DNA of 64,000 bases, from the NCBI RefSeq assembly GCF_021044825.1, contig NZ_JAJNOC010000002.1:829902-893901 (forward strand). The letters run 5' to 3'. This DNA comes from Massilia phyllostachyos (GTDB lineage Bacteria; Pseudomonadota; Gammaproteobacteria; Burkholderiales; Burkholderiaceae_D). Shown here piece by piece: positions 25,694 through 34,847 of the stretch. The notes beneath the pieces are model-generated. The model searched no databases. It worked only from the letters and a program-made list of their open reading frames with translations, and was not told the origin of the DNA. Made by a program: the position numbers and the translations under genes. Position 1 is the stretch's first letter. Each line of letters starts with the position of its first letter.

Positions 25694-26188
25694 TTACATG
25701 CGGATGGTGCCGTGGTCGGCGTCGACGTCCGGCGTCGAGCCGGTGACGGCGGCCTTGGCCATCGCGAACATGCGCACCATCTTGCTGTCGTTCGAATCCC
25801 AGTACTCGGCCGCGTGCGGCAGCACGCGCACCAGGACCACGTGCTCGTCTTCCGGGCCGGCCGGGAACCAGGCCTGCACCATGGCGTTCCACAGCGCCTT
25901 GATCTGGGCGCGGTCGACCACGCGCTCGGCGGTGCCGCTCACCGACACATAGGTGCTGTCGTCGTTGTTGGCGAAGCTGACGTTGACTTCCGGCTCATGG
26001 GCGATGTTTTCCCACAGCTCGGTGGTGCTGCGGGTGTAGAACCACAGGCCGCCTTCCGCGTCGATCTGCTGGTTGGTCATCGGCTGGCTGACCAGGTGGC
26101 CGTTGGCGTCGCGGGTGGTGAACATGGCGAAGCGCATCGAGCCGATCTTGTCGGCCAGCAGCGCGGTGTGATTGTTATTCGTTGACAT
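25694..26188 (-). CDS. Pyridoxamine 5'-phosphate oxidase-family (general stress protein 26-like) protein
   Basis: This is a 164-residue protein from the ATG at 26188, with AAGGAGG just upstream. It has the flavin-binding split-barrel fold of the PNPOx-like family: MRFAMFTTRDANGHLVSQPM (about residues 19-38), LWFYTRSTTELWENI and VNVSFANNDDSTYVSVSGTAE. The size and pattern match general stress protein 26-type members, which bind FMN/FAD but are not pyridoxal biosynthesis enzymes. It is monocistronic and divergent from nadB. Confidence 0.85.
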   Translation of the reverse strand: MSTNNNHTALLADKIGSMRFAMFTTRDANGHLVSQPMTNQQIDAEGGLWFYTRSTTELWENIAHEPEVNVSFANNDDSTYVSVSGTAERVVDRAQIKALWNAMVQAWFPAGPEDEHVVLVRVLPHAAEYWDSNDSKMVRMFAMAKAAVTGSTPDVDADHGTIRM

Positions 26189-26343
26189 GGCATTCCTCCT
26201 TGTTGAGTCCAGGGCCGATGGTGGGCCCGGCTGCCTGCCGCGTCGGTGCGTCCGCGTACATTGGCCCGGCCTTGTCCCTGGGCGAGGAGCGCGCACTTCG
26301 GCTATAGTGATGCCTCTGTACAAATTGCGAAGCTGGCACCTCC

Positions 26344-27972
26344 ATGAAATTTGACGTCGCTATTGTCGGCAGTGGCCTGGCCGGCCTGTCGGTGGCCCTG
26401 CACCTGGCGCAGACGCGCACGGTTGCGATCATCTCGAAGCGCGAACTGCTCGACGGCGCAAGCAACTGGGCGCAGGGCGGTATCGCCGCCGTGCTCGACT
26501 CCGGCGACAGCCACGACCAGCACATCGCCGATACCCTGGTGGCCGGCGCCGGCCTGTGCGACGAAGCGGCCACCCGCTACATCGTCGAGCATGGCCGCGA
26601 GGCGATCGAATGGCTGATCGAACAGGGCGTGCCCTTCACCCGCGACGCCTCGGCCGAACTCGGTTTCCACTTGACCCGCGAGGGCGGCCACAGCCAGCGC
26701 CGCATCATCCACGCGGCCGACGCCACCGGCCACGCGGTGCAGGTGACCCTGGAGCAGAAGGTCCGTGCCCACCCGAACATCACGCTGTTCGAACACCACT
26801 GCGCGATCGATGTCATCACCTCCGACAAGCTGACCGGCAAGGGCGTCCATGGCGGCGCGCCGCACCTGGTGGGCCAGCCGCGCTGCTACGGCCTGTACGT
26901 GCAGGACGAACGCAACGGCAAGGTGCTGACCTTCGAGGCCGAGCACACCGTGCTGGCCACCGGCGGCGCCGGCAAGGTCTACCTGTACACCACCAATCCC
27001 GACACCGCCACCGGCGACGGCATCGCGATGGCCTGGCGCGCCGGCTGCCGCGTGTCGAACATGGAATTCATCCAGTTCCACCCGACCTGCCTCTACCACC
27101 CCTACGCGAAATCCTTCCTGATCACCGAGGCGATCCGCGGCGAAGGCGGCCTGCTGAAACTGCCGCCGGAAGCCGGCCCGGCCGCCGGCACGCGCTTCAT
27201 GCTGGCCCACGACGAGCGCGGCGAACTCGCGCCGCGCGACGTGGTGGCGCGCGCCATCGACTTCGAGATGAAGAAGCGCGGCCTCGACTACGTCCATCTC
27301 GACATCAGCCATCAGAGCCCGGAATTCCTGATGGAGCACTTCCCGACCATTTACGCGCGCTGCCTGGAGCTCGGGATCGACATCACCGAGGAGCCGATTC
27401 CGGTGGTGCCGGCGGTGCACTTTACCTGCGGCGGCATCGTGACGGACCTGACCGGCCGCACCGACATTCCGGGCCTGTACGCGGTCGGCGAAACGGCCTG
27501 CACCGGCCTGCACGGCGCCAACCGCCTGGCCAGCAATTCGCTGCTCGAGTGCGTCGTCATCGGCCGCGCCTGCGCGCACCAGATCGCGGCGGCGCCGACG
27601 ATCGAGAATCCGGTGCTGCCGCCCTGGGACGAAAGCCGCGTCACGAACGCCGACGAAGAAGTCGTCATCGCCCACAACTGGGACGAGCTGCGCCGCTTCA
27701 TGTGGAACTACGTCGGCATCGTGCGCACCACCAAGCGCCTGGAACGGGCCCAGCACCGCATCAAGTTGCTGAAGGAAGAGATCGACGAGTACTACCGCAA
27801 CTTCCGCATCACGCATGACCTGCTGGAGCTGCGCAACCTGGTCGAAGTCGCGTCCCTGATCGTGAACAGCGCACTGTCGCGCCATGAAAGCCGCGGGCTG
27901 CATTATTCGCGCGATTTCCCCGATACGCTGCCGAAAGCGCTGCCGAGTGTCCTGACGCCGGAACGCCGCTGA
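26344..27972 (+). CDS. nadB: L-aspartate oxidase
   Basis: This is a 542-residue flavoenzyme that oxidises L-aspartate to iminoaspartate, the first step of de novo NAD synthesis; NadA uses the product. The N-terminal FAD-binding dinucleotide fold is VAIVGSGLAGLSVAL (residues 5-19). The SNWAQGGIAAVL block (about 41-52), EFIQFHPT (about 242) and the capping-domain Arg-rich segment GEGGLL are typical, and GLHGANRLASNSLLECVV (about 387-405) marks the second FAD contact. A helical C-terminal domain (about 440-535) completes the usual length. nadC and nadA lie 3-5 kb downstream on the other strand. Confidence 0.97.
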   Translation: MKFDVAIVGSGLAGLSVALHLAQTRTVAIISKRELLDGASNWAQGGIAAVLDSGDSHDQHIADTLVAGAGLCDEAATRYIVEHGREAIEWLIEQGVPFTRDASAELGFHLTREGGHSQRRIIHAADATGHAVQVTLEQKVRAHPNITLFEHHCAIDVITSDKLTGKGVHGGAPHLVGQPRCYGLYVQDERNGKVLTFEAEHTVLATGGAGKVYLYTTNPDTATGDGIAMAWRAGCRVSNMEFIQFHPTCLYHPYAKSFLITEAIRGEGGLLKLPPEAGPAAGTRFMLAHDERGELAPRDVVARAIDFEMKKRGLDYVHLDISHQSPEFLMEHFPTIYARCLELGIDITEEPIPVVPAVHFTCGGIVTDLTGRTDIPGLYAVGETACTGLHGANRLASNSLLECVVIGRACAHQIAAAPTIENPVLPPWDESRVTNADEEVVIAHNWDELRRFMWNYVGIVRTTKRLERAQHRIKLLKEEIDEYYRNFRITHDLLELRNLVEVASLIVNSALSRHESRGLHYSRDFPDTLPKALPSVLTPERR

Positions 27973-28001
27973 CGCCCGGATTCCGGCCCGCTCCGCACGC
28001 A

Positions 28002-28042
28002 CGTCGCACCGGACTGGGCGTCCCCGCTCGGCCGGTGCGACG
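28002..28042 (+). terminator. Terminator hairpin after nadB
   Basis: CGTCGCACCGG (28002-28012) and CCGGTGCGACG (28032-28042) form an 11-bp perfect stem, followed by GTCTTTCGG. It lies 30 bp after nadB and before the EamA gene. Confidence 0.65.
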
Positions 28043-28071
28043 GTCTTTCGGTCAGCAATACAAATCGCATC

Positions 28072-28971
28072 ATGACACGCCCCACCCTCACCCCATCCAC
28101 CGCCCTGCTCCTGAGCGTCCCGCCCCTGCTCTGGGCCGGCAACGCCATCGTCGGCCGCCTGGTGCGCGACGCCATGCCGCCGATGACGCTCAACCTGGTG
28201 CGCTGGGTGATCGCGCTGGCGGTGCTGGTCCCGCTGGGGCGCGCCGTGTTCAGCGACGGCAGCGGCGTGCTGGCCAACTGGCGCCGCTACGCCATGCTAG
28301 GCCTGCTGAGCGTCGGCCTGTACAACTCGCTGCAGTACCTGGCCCTGCAAAGCTCGACGCCGATCAACGTGACCCTGGTCGCCTCCGGCGTGCCGGTGTG
28401 GATGCTGCTGGTCGGCCGCCTCTTCTTCGGCGTGCCGGTCAGGCGCAGGCAGGTCGCCGGCGCGCTGCTGTCGATCGCCGGCGTGCTGGTGGTGCTGTGC
28501 CGCGGCGACGTGCACCAGCTGCTCGGCCTGCGCCTCGTGATCGGCGACCTGTACATGATCCTGGCGACCATCGCCTGGTCCTTCTACAGCTGGATGCTGA
28601 TGCAGAAGAAGGACGCGCCCGGCCTGCGCGCCGACTGGGCCGCCTTCCTGCTGGCCCAGGTGGGCTACGGCGTGCTGTGGTCGAGTGTGCTGGCGGGCGG
28701 CGAGTGGGCGCTGCGCGACGTGCATATCACGTGGAGCTGGCAGCTGGCGGCGGCGCTGCTGTACGTCGCGATCGGGCCGGCGATCCTGGCGATGCGCTGC
28801 TGGGGCGCCGGCGTGCAGCGCGCGGGACCGAGCATCGGGTCCTTCTTCATCAACCTGACGCCGCTGTTCACGGCGCTGCTGTCGTCCGCCTTTCTCGGCG
28901 AGGCGCCGCACCTCTACCATGTGCTGGCCTTCGGCATGATCGTCGGCGGCATCGCGGTGTCGGCGCGCTGA
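28072..28971 (+). CDS. EamA/DMT-family transporter
   Basis: This is a 299-residue inner-membrane protein with ten transmembrane helices in two EamA repeats (about residues 10-145 and 155-295). Signatures are LLWAGNAIVGRLVRD at the first helix, SSTPINVTLVASGVPVWMLL ahead of the middle, and GPSIGSFFINLTPLFTALLS in the second repeat. The family exports amino acids, nucleosides or other small metabolites; the substrate cannot be told. It follows nadB but behind a terminator-like hairpin. Confidence 0.9.
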   Translation: MTRPTLTPSTALLLSVPPLLWAGNAIVGRLVRDAMPPMTLNLVRWVIALAVLVPLGRAVFSDGSGVLANWRRYAMLGLLSVGLYNSLQYLALQSSTPINVTLVASGVPVWMLLVGRLFFGVPVRRRQVAGALLSIAGVLVVLCRGDVHQLLGLRLVIGDLYMILATIAWSFYSWMLMQKKDAPGLRADWAAFLLAQVGYGVLWSSVLAGGEWALRDVHITWSWQLAAALLYVAIGPAILAMRCWGAGVQRAGPSIGSFFINLTPLFTALLSSAFLGEAPHLYHVLAFGMIVGGIAVSAR

Positions 28972-29014
28972 AGCGTGTGTCGGGCTGGGGTCGGCGGTGA
29001 TACGATCCCGGCAC

Positions 29015-29908
29015 ATGGAAAACGATTCTCCCCATCCCGATCCGGCCCTGGCACTGGCGGCCTTCCTGCAGCGGCACCAGCGCACCCTGGTGCTGACCGG
29101 CGCCGGTCTCTCGACCGCCTCCGGCATTCCCGACTACCGCGACCGTGACGGCACCCGGCGCGGCCGCGCCCCGATCCAGGGGCCGGAATTCCGCCGTTCC
29201 GAACTGATCCAGCGCCGCTACTGGGCGCGCAGCATGGTCGGCTACCCGATCATGGCCGGCGCCCGGCCGAATGCCGGCCACCGCGCCCTGGCCGCGCTGG
29301 GACGGCACGGCCATTTCGCCCACCTGCTGACCCAGAACGTCGACGGCCTGCACCAGGCCGCCGGCAGCCCGGACGTGCTCGAACTGCACGGCAATGTCCA
29401 CGGCGTGGTCTGCATGCATTGCAAGGAACGGTTTGCGCGGTCCTTCATCCAGACCTTGCTCGAGGAAGCCAATCCCGAACTGGCCGATGCGCTGGCAGTG
29501 CCCCTGCCGGACGGCGACGCGGCGATCGAGCCCGACGCGCTGCTCGACTTCCACCTGCCGACCTGCATCCAATGCGGCGGCGCCTTGTCGCCGGATGTCG
29601 TATTCTTCGGCGATGGCATCCCCCCGGCGCGCACCGCGGACGCGCTCGCGCGGATGGAGGCGGCCGACGCCCTGCTGGTGGTGGGCTCGTCGCTGATGGT
29701 GTATTCGGGCTTTCGTTTCTGCCGCCTTGCCGCCGAGAAGGGCAAGCCGATCGCGGTGCTGAACCTGGGCCGGACCCGCGCGGACGATATGCTCGCGCTC
29801 AAACTGGAAGAGTCGGCCGAGCGGCTGCTGCCGCGCGTCGCCGGCCTGCTCCACGCGGAGGAGCCGGAGCAGTCACAGATACAACTCGACCACAGGGGAA
29901 TATTGTGA
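29015..29908 (+). CDS. NAD-dependent protein deacylase, Sir2 family
   Basis: This is a 297-residue sirtuin. NAD-binding motifs GAGLSTASGIPDYRD (about residues 29-43) and TQNVDGLHQAAG (about 106-117, with catalytic His in the following ELHGN) are intact. A Zn module has CMHCKE and CIQCGG, separated by an unusually long insert of about 45 residues. GSSLMVYSG is the second NAD loop. It removes acyl groups from lysine using NAD, giving nicotinamide. It sits between nadB and nadC/nadA, so NAD making and using genes are neighbours. The ATG at 29015 is chosen over an upstream GTG. Confidence 0.93.
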   Translation: MENDSPHPDPALALAAFLQRHQRTLVLTGAGLSTASGIPDYRDRDGTRRGRAPIQGPEFRRSELIQRRYWARSMVGYPIMAGARPNAGHRALAALGRHGHFAHLLTQNVDGLHQAAGSPDVLELHGNVHGVVCMHCKERFARSFIQTLLEEANPELADALAVPLPDGDAAIEPDALLDFHLPTCIQCGGALSPDVVFFGDGIPPARTADALARMEAADALLVVGSSLMVYSGFRFCRLAAEKGKPIAVLNLGRTRADDMLALKLEESAERLLPRVAGLLHAEEPEQSQIQLDHRGIL

Positions 29909-30336
29909 CCACACGCGCAACTACATCATCCGCCGGCCTCGTACTCGCGGGCATCGGCCTGGCTTCCTGGTCCTACGTCCGCGCCAAATCCCGCCAGGCG
30001 GAACGGGAACATCCGCCGCAAGGCAAGTTCGTCGAGGTCGACGGCGTGCGCCTGCACTATCTGGAGCGCGGCAGCGGCCCGGTCCTGGTGCTCCTGCACG
30101 GCAACGGTGTCTACACCGAGGATTTCGTCACCTCCGGCCTGCTCGACCGAGCCGCCGAACATTACGGCGTGATCGCCTTCGAGCGCCCCCGCGGCGACAA
30201 CGGCGCTACCCGTGGCGAGTCTGACGGCAACGTCAGGCACTGCTGCCGGCATACTGCTGGTGGGAGGCGGGAAAGTCACGCCTGTCAGATACGAGCACGG
30301 TCAACAAGACGGTTCGGGGCAGGAAGAGGACGCTGA
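29905..30336 (+). pseudogene. Truncated alpha/beta hydrolase
   Basis: A GTG at 29905 overlaps the sirtuin stop. The frame gives a membrane-anchor-like start (SSAGLVLAGIGLASW), then VDGVRLHYLERG, VLVLLHGNG (oxyanion region) and YGVIAFERPRG, the first ~95 residues of an alpha/beta hydrolase. After about 30205 the similarity stops; the frame runs on with Arg-rich low-quality sequence to 30336 and lacks the nucleophile elbow (GxSxG) and the acid/His residues. It looks like a deletion remnant. Confidence 0.75.
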
Positions 30337-30655
30337 GCACCTTTGTTCACGTCTTTGATAGCAGATTGCCAGCCAGGTGGGCGAGCCGGTGCATGTGCGG
30401 ACGCCGGAGGCGGAGGCGTTGGCGAGGGCTAGCGAGAGTGGGGTCTGAGAGTCGTCGGACCACCAACGCCACATTCACTCGTACTCTAAAGACCGTCGTA
30501 CGCGCCGCTGGCGCCTACGACTTCCGGCGAAGGCCGGAACCCAAGTTCGTCGCATCACGTTGACCGGTGCACCCAAGCGCGTACGGACCGCATGGGAAAC
30601 TGGATCCCAGCCTGCGCCGGGATGACGACTCAACGTGTAACGGTACGAAAAACGC
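30337..30655. other. Gene-free space with dispersed repeats
   Basis: Beyond the hydrolase remnant no gene is recognisable. A short in-frame-looking stretch (QVGEPVHVRTPEAEALARASE, about 30368-30430) may be the tail of a lost gene. The rest is intergenic repeat DNA (30494-30631). Confidence 0.4.
30494..30631. repeat. Dispersed palindromic intergenic repeats, pair 1
   Basis: A unit at 30494-30548 (CGTCGTACGCGCC... ending CCGGCGAAGGCCGGAACCCA and AGTT) is nearly the same as one at 40994-41047. A second, inverted relative at 30598-30631 reads AACTGGATCCCAGCCTGCG and CCGGGATGACG. Both carry the CCGGCnnnGCCGG-type hairpin before ACCCAAGTT. Confidence 0.7.
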
Positions 30656-30979
30656 TCAGCCTTTGAGTACGTACTTGATGACAATCCCCGCCGTAAGCGC
30701 AATGAAGATCACCAACGACAAGCCCCCATGCAGCATCGGCGTCCCGATCGACACCTGCGCCGTCCGCGGATCCATCTCCATCCGCATCGCCTTCCCGAAC
30801 ATCACCGGCCGCAGGAACCCGCGCACGCCCACCAGCAGCATGCCGATCCCGAAGCACAGATCAGCCGTGTTATTGGTCTGCACCCCATTCGACAAGGTCG
30901 GCAAGCCGAGCAGCAGCCCGAACACCAGCCACAGCATCCGCGCGCCGGTCGCGATCTTCACCCTGCTCCAGTCCATCAT
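30656..30979 (-). CDS. Small inner-membrane protein of unknown function
   Basis: This is a 107-residue protein with three or four hydrophobic segments (MLWLVFGLLLGLPTL; CFGIGMLLVGVRGFL; LSLVIFIALTAGIVIKYVL). Its ATG overlaps the nadC stop (ATGA), so it is the third gene of a nadA-nadC operon. No family is recognised. Coupling suggests it is made along with NAD enzymes, though operon tails are often unrelated. Confidence 0.7.
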   Translation of the reverse strand: MMDWSRVKIATGARMLWLVFGLLLGLPTLSNGVQTNNTADLCFGIGMLLVGVRGFLRPVMFGKAMRMEMDPRTAQVSIGTPMLHGGLSLVIFIALTAGIVIKYVLKG

Positions 30980-31860
30980 GCCGCCGCCCCGGTGATACGC
31001 AGCGAATAGTCGGTCGCCCGCACATCCTTGGTCAGGCTGCCGATCGAGATCCGGTCCACGCCAGTCTCGGCGATCGCACGCACCGTGTCCATATTGATCC
31101 CGCCCGACGCTTCCAGCAGCGCCCGGCCCGCGTTCACGCGCACCGCCTCACGCATCATGGCGAGGTCGAAGTTGTCGAGCAGGACCGACTTCACGCCGGC
31201 CGCCAGCGCCTCTTCCAGCTGGGCGATGGTCTCGACCTCGATCTGCACCGGCGCACCGGAGTTCAGGGCCTCGGCCGCCTGCAGCGCCTTGGTCACGCCA
31301 CCGGCAGCGGCGATATGGTTTTCCTTGATCAGGATGCCGTCGTACAGCGCCATGCGCTGGTTCTTGCCGCCGCCGACGCGCACCGCGTATTTCTGCGCCT
31401 GGCGCAGGCCCGGCAGGGTCTTGCGGGTGTCGAGGATGGCAGCACTGGTGCCGGCGATGACGTCGACATAGCCGCGGGTGGCGGTGGCCACGCCCGACAG
31501 CAGCTGCATGAAGTTCAGCGCCGCGCGCTCGGCCGTCAGCAGCGAGCGCGGGTTCGCGACGATGGTGCAGACCACGGAATCGGCCGTCATCAGGTCGCCC
31601 TCGGCATACTGCCAGTCGATCTCGATGTCATGGTCGATCGCCAGCATCACGCCTTCGAACCAGGGCGCGCCGCACAGCACGGCCTGTTCGCGCACGATGA
31701 CGCGGGCCTGCACGCGGGTGTCGTTTGGCACCAGCATGCCGGTCAGGTCGCCGGTGCCGACGTCTTCCAGCAGGGCCGCGAGGATGTTGGCTTCGAACGC
31801 GGCTTGCAGCTTCTCGTCGAATGCGCCTTGATCGGCGTGCGGATTGCGCAGGGTCGTCAT
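30976..31860 (-). CDS. nadC: Nicotinate-nucleotide pyrophosphorylase (quinolinate phosphoribosyltransferase)
   Basis: This is a 294-residue enzyme converting quinolinate and PRPP to nicotinate mononucleotide. Its N-terminal open-sandwich domain includes DVGTGDLTG. The barrel domain (about residues 120-290) contains [12 protein letters not shown] (about 155), [26 protein letters not shown] split over about 167-195, VQIEVETI and VLLDNFDL, then LEASGGIN. All key Arg/Lys/His residues are present. Its ATG overlaps the nadA stop. Confidence 0.97.
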   Translation of the reverse strand: MTTLRNPHADQGAFDEKLQAAFEANILAALLEDVGTGDLTGMLVPNDTRVQARVIVREQAVLCGAPWFEGVMLAIDHDIEIDWQYAEGDLMTADSVVCTIVANPRSLLTAERAALNFMQLLSGVATATRGYVDVIAGTSAAILDTRKTLPGLRQAQKYAVRVGGGKNQRMALYDGILIKENHIAAAGGVTKALQAAEALNSGAPVQIEVETIAQLEEALAAGVKSVLLDNFDLAMMREAVRVNAGRALLEASGGINMDTVRAIAETGVDRISIGSLTKDVRATDYSLRITGAAA

Positions 31861-33005
31861 GCGGGGCCTACTCCATTGAACAGTGGGGCATTCTGCTCGA
31901 GCGCGCCGCTCGGCAGTGCTTGCGCTTTTCTAGCGGCGGCGAAATCGAGCATGCGGTCGATCGCACGCTTGGCCTGGCGGCCGATCTCCGGATCGACGTG
32001 GACCTCGTTGGCGCCCGATTCGAGCACCTCGGCCAGGTTCTTCAGACCGTTCATCGCCATCCACGGGCAGTGCGCGCAGCTCTTGCAGGTGGCGCTGTTG
32101 CCGGCGGTCGGCGCTTCGATGAAGTGCTTGCCCGGCGCGGCGGCGCGCATCTTGTGCAGGATGCCGTTGTCGGTGGCGACGATGAAGGTGGTCGCCGGCA
32201 GGTTGACGGCGGCGTTGATCAGCTGGGTGGTGGAGCCGACCACGTCGGCCTGCGCCACCACGTTGCTCGGCGACTCCGGGTGCACCAGCACCTTCGCATC
32301 CGGGTGCTCGGTCCTCAAGAGATCGAGTTCGATGCCCTTGAATTCGTCGTGCACCAGGCAGGAACCCTGCCACAGCAGCATGTCGGCGCCGGTCTGCTTC
32401 TGGATCCAGGAACCCAGGTGACGGTCCGGGGCCCACAGGATCTTCTTGCCCTGCTCGTGCAGGTGCTTGACGATGTCCAGGCCGATCGACGAGGTCACCA
32501 TCCAGTCGGCGCGCGCTTTCACGGCGGCGGAGGTATTCGCATACACGACCACGGTGCGGTCCGGGTGCTGGTCGCAGAAGGCCGCGAACTCGTCGGCCGG
32601 ACAGCCCAGGTCGAGCGAGCAGGTGGCGTCCAGGTCCGGCATCAGGATGGTTTTTTCCGGGCTCAGGATCTTGGCCGATTCGCCCATGAAGCGCACGCCG
32701 GCCACGACCAGCGTTTGCGCCGGGTGGTCACGGCCGAAGCGCGCCATCTCCAGCGAGTCGGAGACGCAGCCGCCGGTTTCCTCGGCCAGGTCCTGCAGCT
32801 CGGCGTCGACGTAGTAGTGGGCGACCAGGACGGCGTTGCGTTCCTTCAGGAGGCGCTTGATGCGTTCCTTCAGCTCGGCTTTCTCCGTGGCGCTCGGGGT
32901 GGCGGGGACGCGGGCCCAGGCTTCGGCGGTGGCCGGGTTGATGGTGCAGGCTTCGCCGACCTGGGGGCGGTCGTATTCGTAGGTTTTGATGGGTGCGGTG
33001 ATCAT
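31857..33005 (-). CDS. nadA: Quinolinate synthase
   Basis: This is a 382-residue [4Fe-4S] enzyme joining iminoaspartate and dihydroxyacetone phosphate to quinolinate. Visible are [15 protein letters not shown] (about residues 62-76), [12 protein letters not shown] with the [13 protein letters not shown] cluster Cys region, [16 protein letters not shown], and a C-terminal [13 protein letters not shown] with two more Cys. The ATG at 33005 ([12 protein letters not shown]) is chosen; the longer upstream frame crosses repeat DNA. It couples to nadC by a 4-bp overlap. Confidence 0.97.
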   Translation of the reverse strand: MITAPIKTYEYDRPQVGEACTINPATAEAWARVPATPSATEKAELKERIKRLLKERNAVLVAHYYVDAELQDLAEETGGCVSDSLEMARFGRDHPAQTLVVAGVRFMGESAKILSPEKTILMPDLDATCSLDLGCPADEFAAFCDQHPDRTVVVYANTSAAVKARADWMVTSSIGLDIVKHLHEQGKKILWAPDRHLGSWIQKQTGADMLLWQGSCLVHDEFKGIELDLLRTEHPDAKVLVHPESPSNVVAQADVVGSTTQLINAAVNLPATTFIVATDNGILHKMRAAAPGKHFIEAPTAGNSATCKSCAHCPWMAMNGLKNLAEVLESGANEVHVDPEIGRQAKRAIDRMLDFAAARKAQALPSGALEQNAPLFNGVGPA

Positions 33006-33040
33006 GTGGAAGGCCTCACGATGATTGTTGCCATATGAAC

Positions 33041-33125
33041 GTCGCTCCCGCGCAGGCGGGAGCCCAATTTTGAAAGCGTTTCCACAATGCATGCAAAACT
33101 TGGATTCCCGCCTGCGCGGGAACGA
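33041..33125. repeat. Dispersed palindromic intergenic repeats, pair 2
   Basis: GTCGCTCCCGCGCAGGCGGG (33041-33060, continuing AGCCCAATTTT) and its inverted partner AAAACTTGGATTCCCGCCTG, then CGCGGGAACGAC (33095-33125), lie head to head between nadA and ybiT. They share the ..TTGGxTxCCxGCC.. core with the units near 30500, 40920 and 41000. Confidence 0.75.
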
Positions 33126-33138
33126 CGGGCCGCGGGTA

Positions 33139-34740
33139 TCAGTCGATACCCTGGCTCTTCAGGTACTCTTCGTAGTTACCCTGGAAGTCGACGATCTCGT
33201 TCTCGCGGATCTCGAGGATGCGGGTCGCCAGCGAGGACACGAATTCGCGGTCGTGGGACACGAAGATCATGGTGCCGGCGTACTTGTCGAGGGCGATGTT
33301 GAGCGACTCGATCGATTCCATGTCCATGTGGTTGGTCGGCTCGTCCAGCAGCAGCACGTTGTGACGGCCCAGCATCAGCTTACCGTACATCATGCGGCCC
33401 TTCTCGCCGCCCGACAGCACCTTGACCGACTTCTTGACCTCGTCGCCGCCGAACAGCAGGCGGCCCAGGATCGAGCGCACGGCCTGGTCGTCGTCGCCTT
33501 CCTGGGTCCAGCGGCCCATCCAGTCGGTCAGGTTCTCGCCGCTGGCGAATTCCTCGGTCGGATCCTGCGGCATGTAGCCGACGTTGGCGTTCTCGGCCCA
33601 CTTCACGCGGCCCTGGTCGGCCGCCAGGCCCGAGATGTCTTCGCCACCGATGCAGCGCAGCAGCGTGGTTTTACCAGCACCGTTGGCGCCGATGATCGCG
33701 ATGCGCTCGCCCGCTTCGACCATGATCGAGAAGTTCTTGAAGAGCTGGCGGTCGTAGGCTTTCGACAGGCCCTCGGTCTCCACCGCCAGGCGGTGCAGCT
33801 TCTTCTCGCCTTCGAAGCGCACGAACGGGTAGGCGCGCGAGGACGGCTTGAATTCCTCGATCTTGATCTTGTCGATCTGCTTGGCGCGCGAGGTCGCCTG
33901 GCGCGCCTTGGATTTGTTGGCCGAGAAGCGGCGCACGAAGTCCTGCAGTTCCGCGACCTTCTCTTTCGCCTTGGCGTTGTTGGCCAGCTGCTGGTTGCGC
34001 GCCTGGGTCGAGGCCAGCATGTAGTCGTCGTAGTTGCCCGGGTAGACCTTCAGGGTGCCGTAGTCCATGTCGGCCACGTGGGTGCAGACCTGGTTCAGGA
34101 AGTGGCGATCGTGCGAGATGATGATCATCGTCGAGTTGCGCTGGTTGAGGATGTCCTCGAGCCAGCGGATCGTGTTGATGTCCAGGTTGTTGGTCGGTTC
34201 GTCGAGCAGCAGGATGTCCGGGTTCGAGAACAGGGCCTGGGCCAGCAGCACGCGCAGCTTCCAGCCCGGCGCCACGGCGCTCATCGGGCCCTGGTGCAAC
34301 TCGCTCGCGATATCGAGGCCAAGCAGCAGCTCGCCGGCGCGCGCTTCGGCCGAGTAGCCGTCGTATTCGGCGACCTTGCCCTCCAGCTCGGCGGCCTTCA
34401 TGTAGTCTTCGTCGGTCGCTTCCGGGTTGGCATAGATGGCGTCGCGCTCGGAGATGGCATTCCACAGCTCGGTGTGGCCCATCATGACGACGTCGAGCAC
34501 GCGCACGTCCTCGTAGGCGAACTGGTCCTGGCGCAGCTTGCCCAGGCGCTCGCCCGGGTCGAGGCTGACGTTGCCGGCGGACGGTTCCAGGTCGCCGCCC
34601 AGGATCTTCATGAAGGTCGACTTGCCACAACCGTTAGCGCCGATCAGGCCGTAACGGTTGCCTTCGCCGAACTTGACGGAGATATTCTCGAACAGCGGCT
34701 TGGCGCCGAATTGCATCGTGATATTGGCTGTACTGAGCAC
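33139..34740 (-). CDS. ybiT: ABC-F ATPase, YbiT subfamily
   Basis: This is a 533-residue cytosolic protein with two ABC domains and no membrane part. Walker A motifs are GANGCGKST (about residue 35) and GANGAGKTT (about 350); Walker B boxes are ILLLDEPTN and VLLLDEPTN. The second signature is LSGGEKGRM, while the first is the altered VAPGWKLRV typical of YbiT. The linker (about 245-310) is Lys/Arg-rich, as in ribosome-binding ABC-F factors. These proteins act on stalled or cold-stressed ribosomes. It has its own promoter region and no visible partner. Confidence 0.94.
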   Translation of the reverse strand: MLSTANITMQFGAKPLFENISVKFGEGNRYGLIGANGCGKSTFMKILGGDLEPSAGNVSLDPGERLGKLRQDQFAYEDVRVLDVVMMGHTELWNAISERDAIYANPEATDEDYMKAAELEGKVAEYDGYSAEARAGELLLGLDIASELHQGPMSAVAPGWKLRVLLAQALFSNPDILLLDEPTNNLDINTIRWLEDILNQRNSTMIIISHDRHFLNQVCTHVADMDYGTLKVYPGNYDDYMLASTQARNQQLANNAKAKEKVAELQDFVRRFSANKSKARQATSRAKQIDKIKIEEFKPSSRAYPFVRFEGEKKLHRLAVETEGLSKAYDRQLFKNFSIMVEAGERIAIIGANGAGKTTLLRCIGGEDISGLAADQGRVKWAENANVGYMPQDPTEEFASGENLTDWMGRWTQEGDDDQAVRSILGRLLFGGDEVKKSVKVLSGGEKGRMMYGKLMLGRHNVLLLDEPTNHMDMESIESLNIALDKYAGTMIFVSHDREFVSSLATRILEIRENEIVDFQGNYEEYLKSQGID

Positions 34741-34847
34741 TGTGTAAACCCTAAAGCGTGGATGTTGGTATAACCGCGCATTTTACCACTGTGGGCAGGA
34801 TGGCGGGACAGCGGCTCAGGCGCAGCGGCCCGCGGCGGGTTTGAGGC

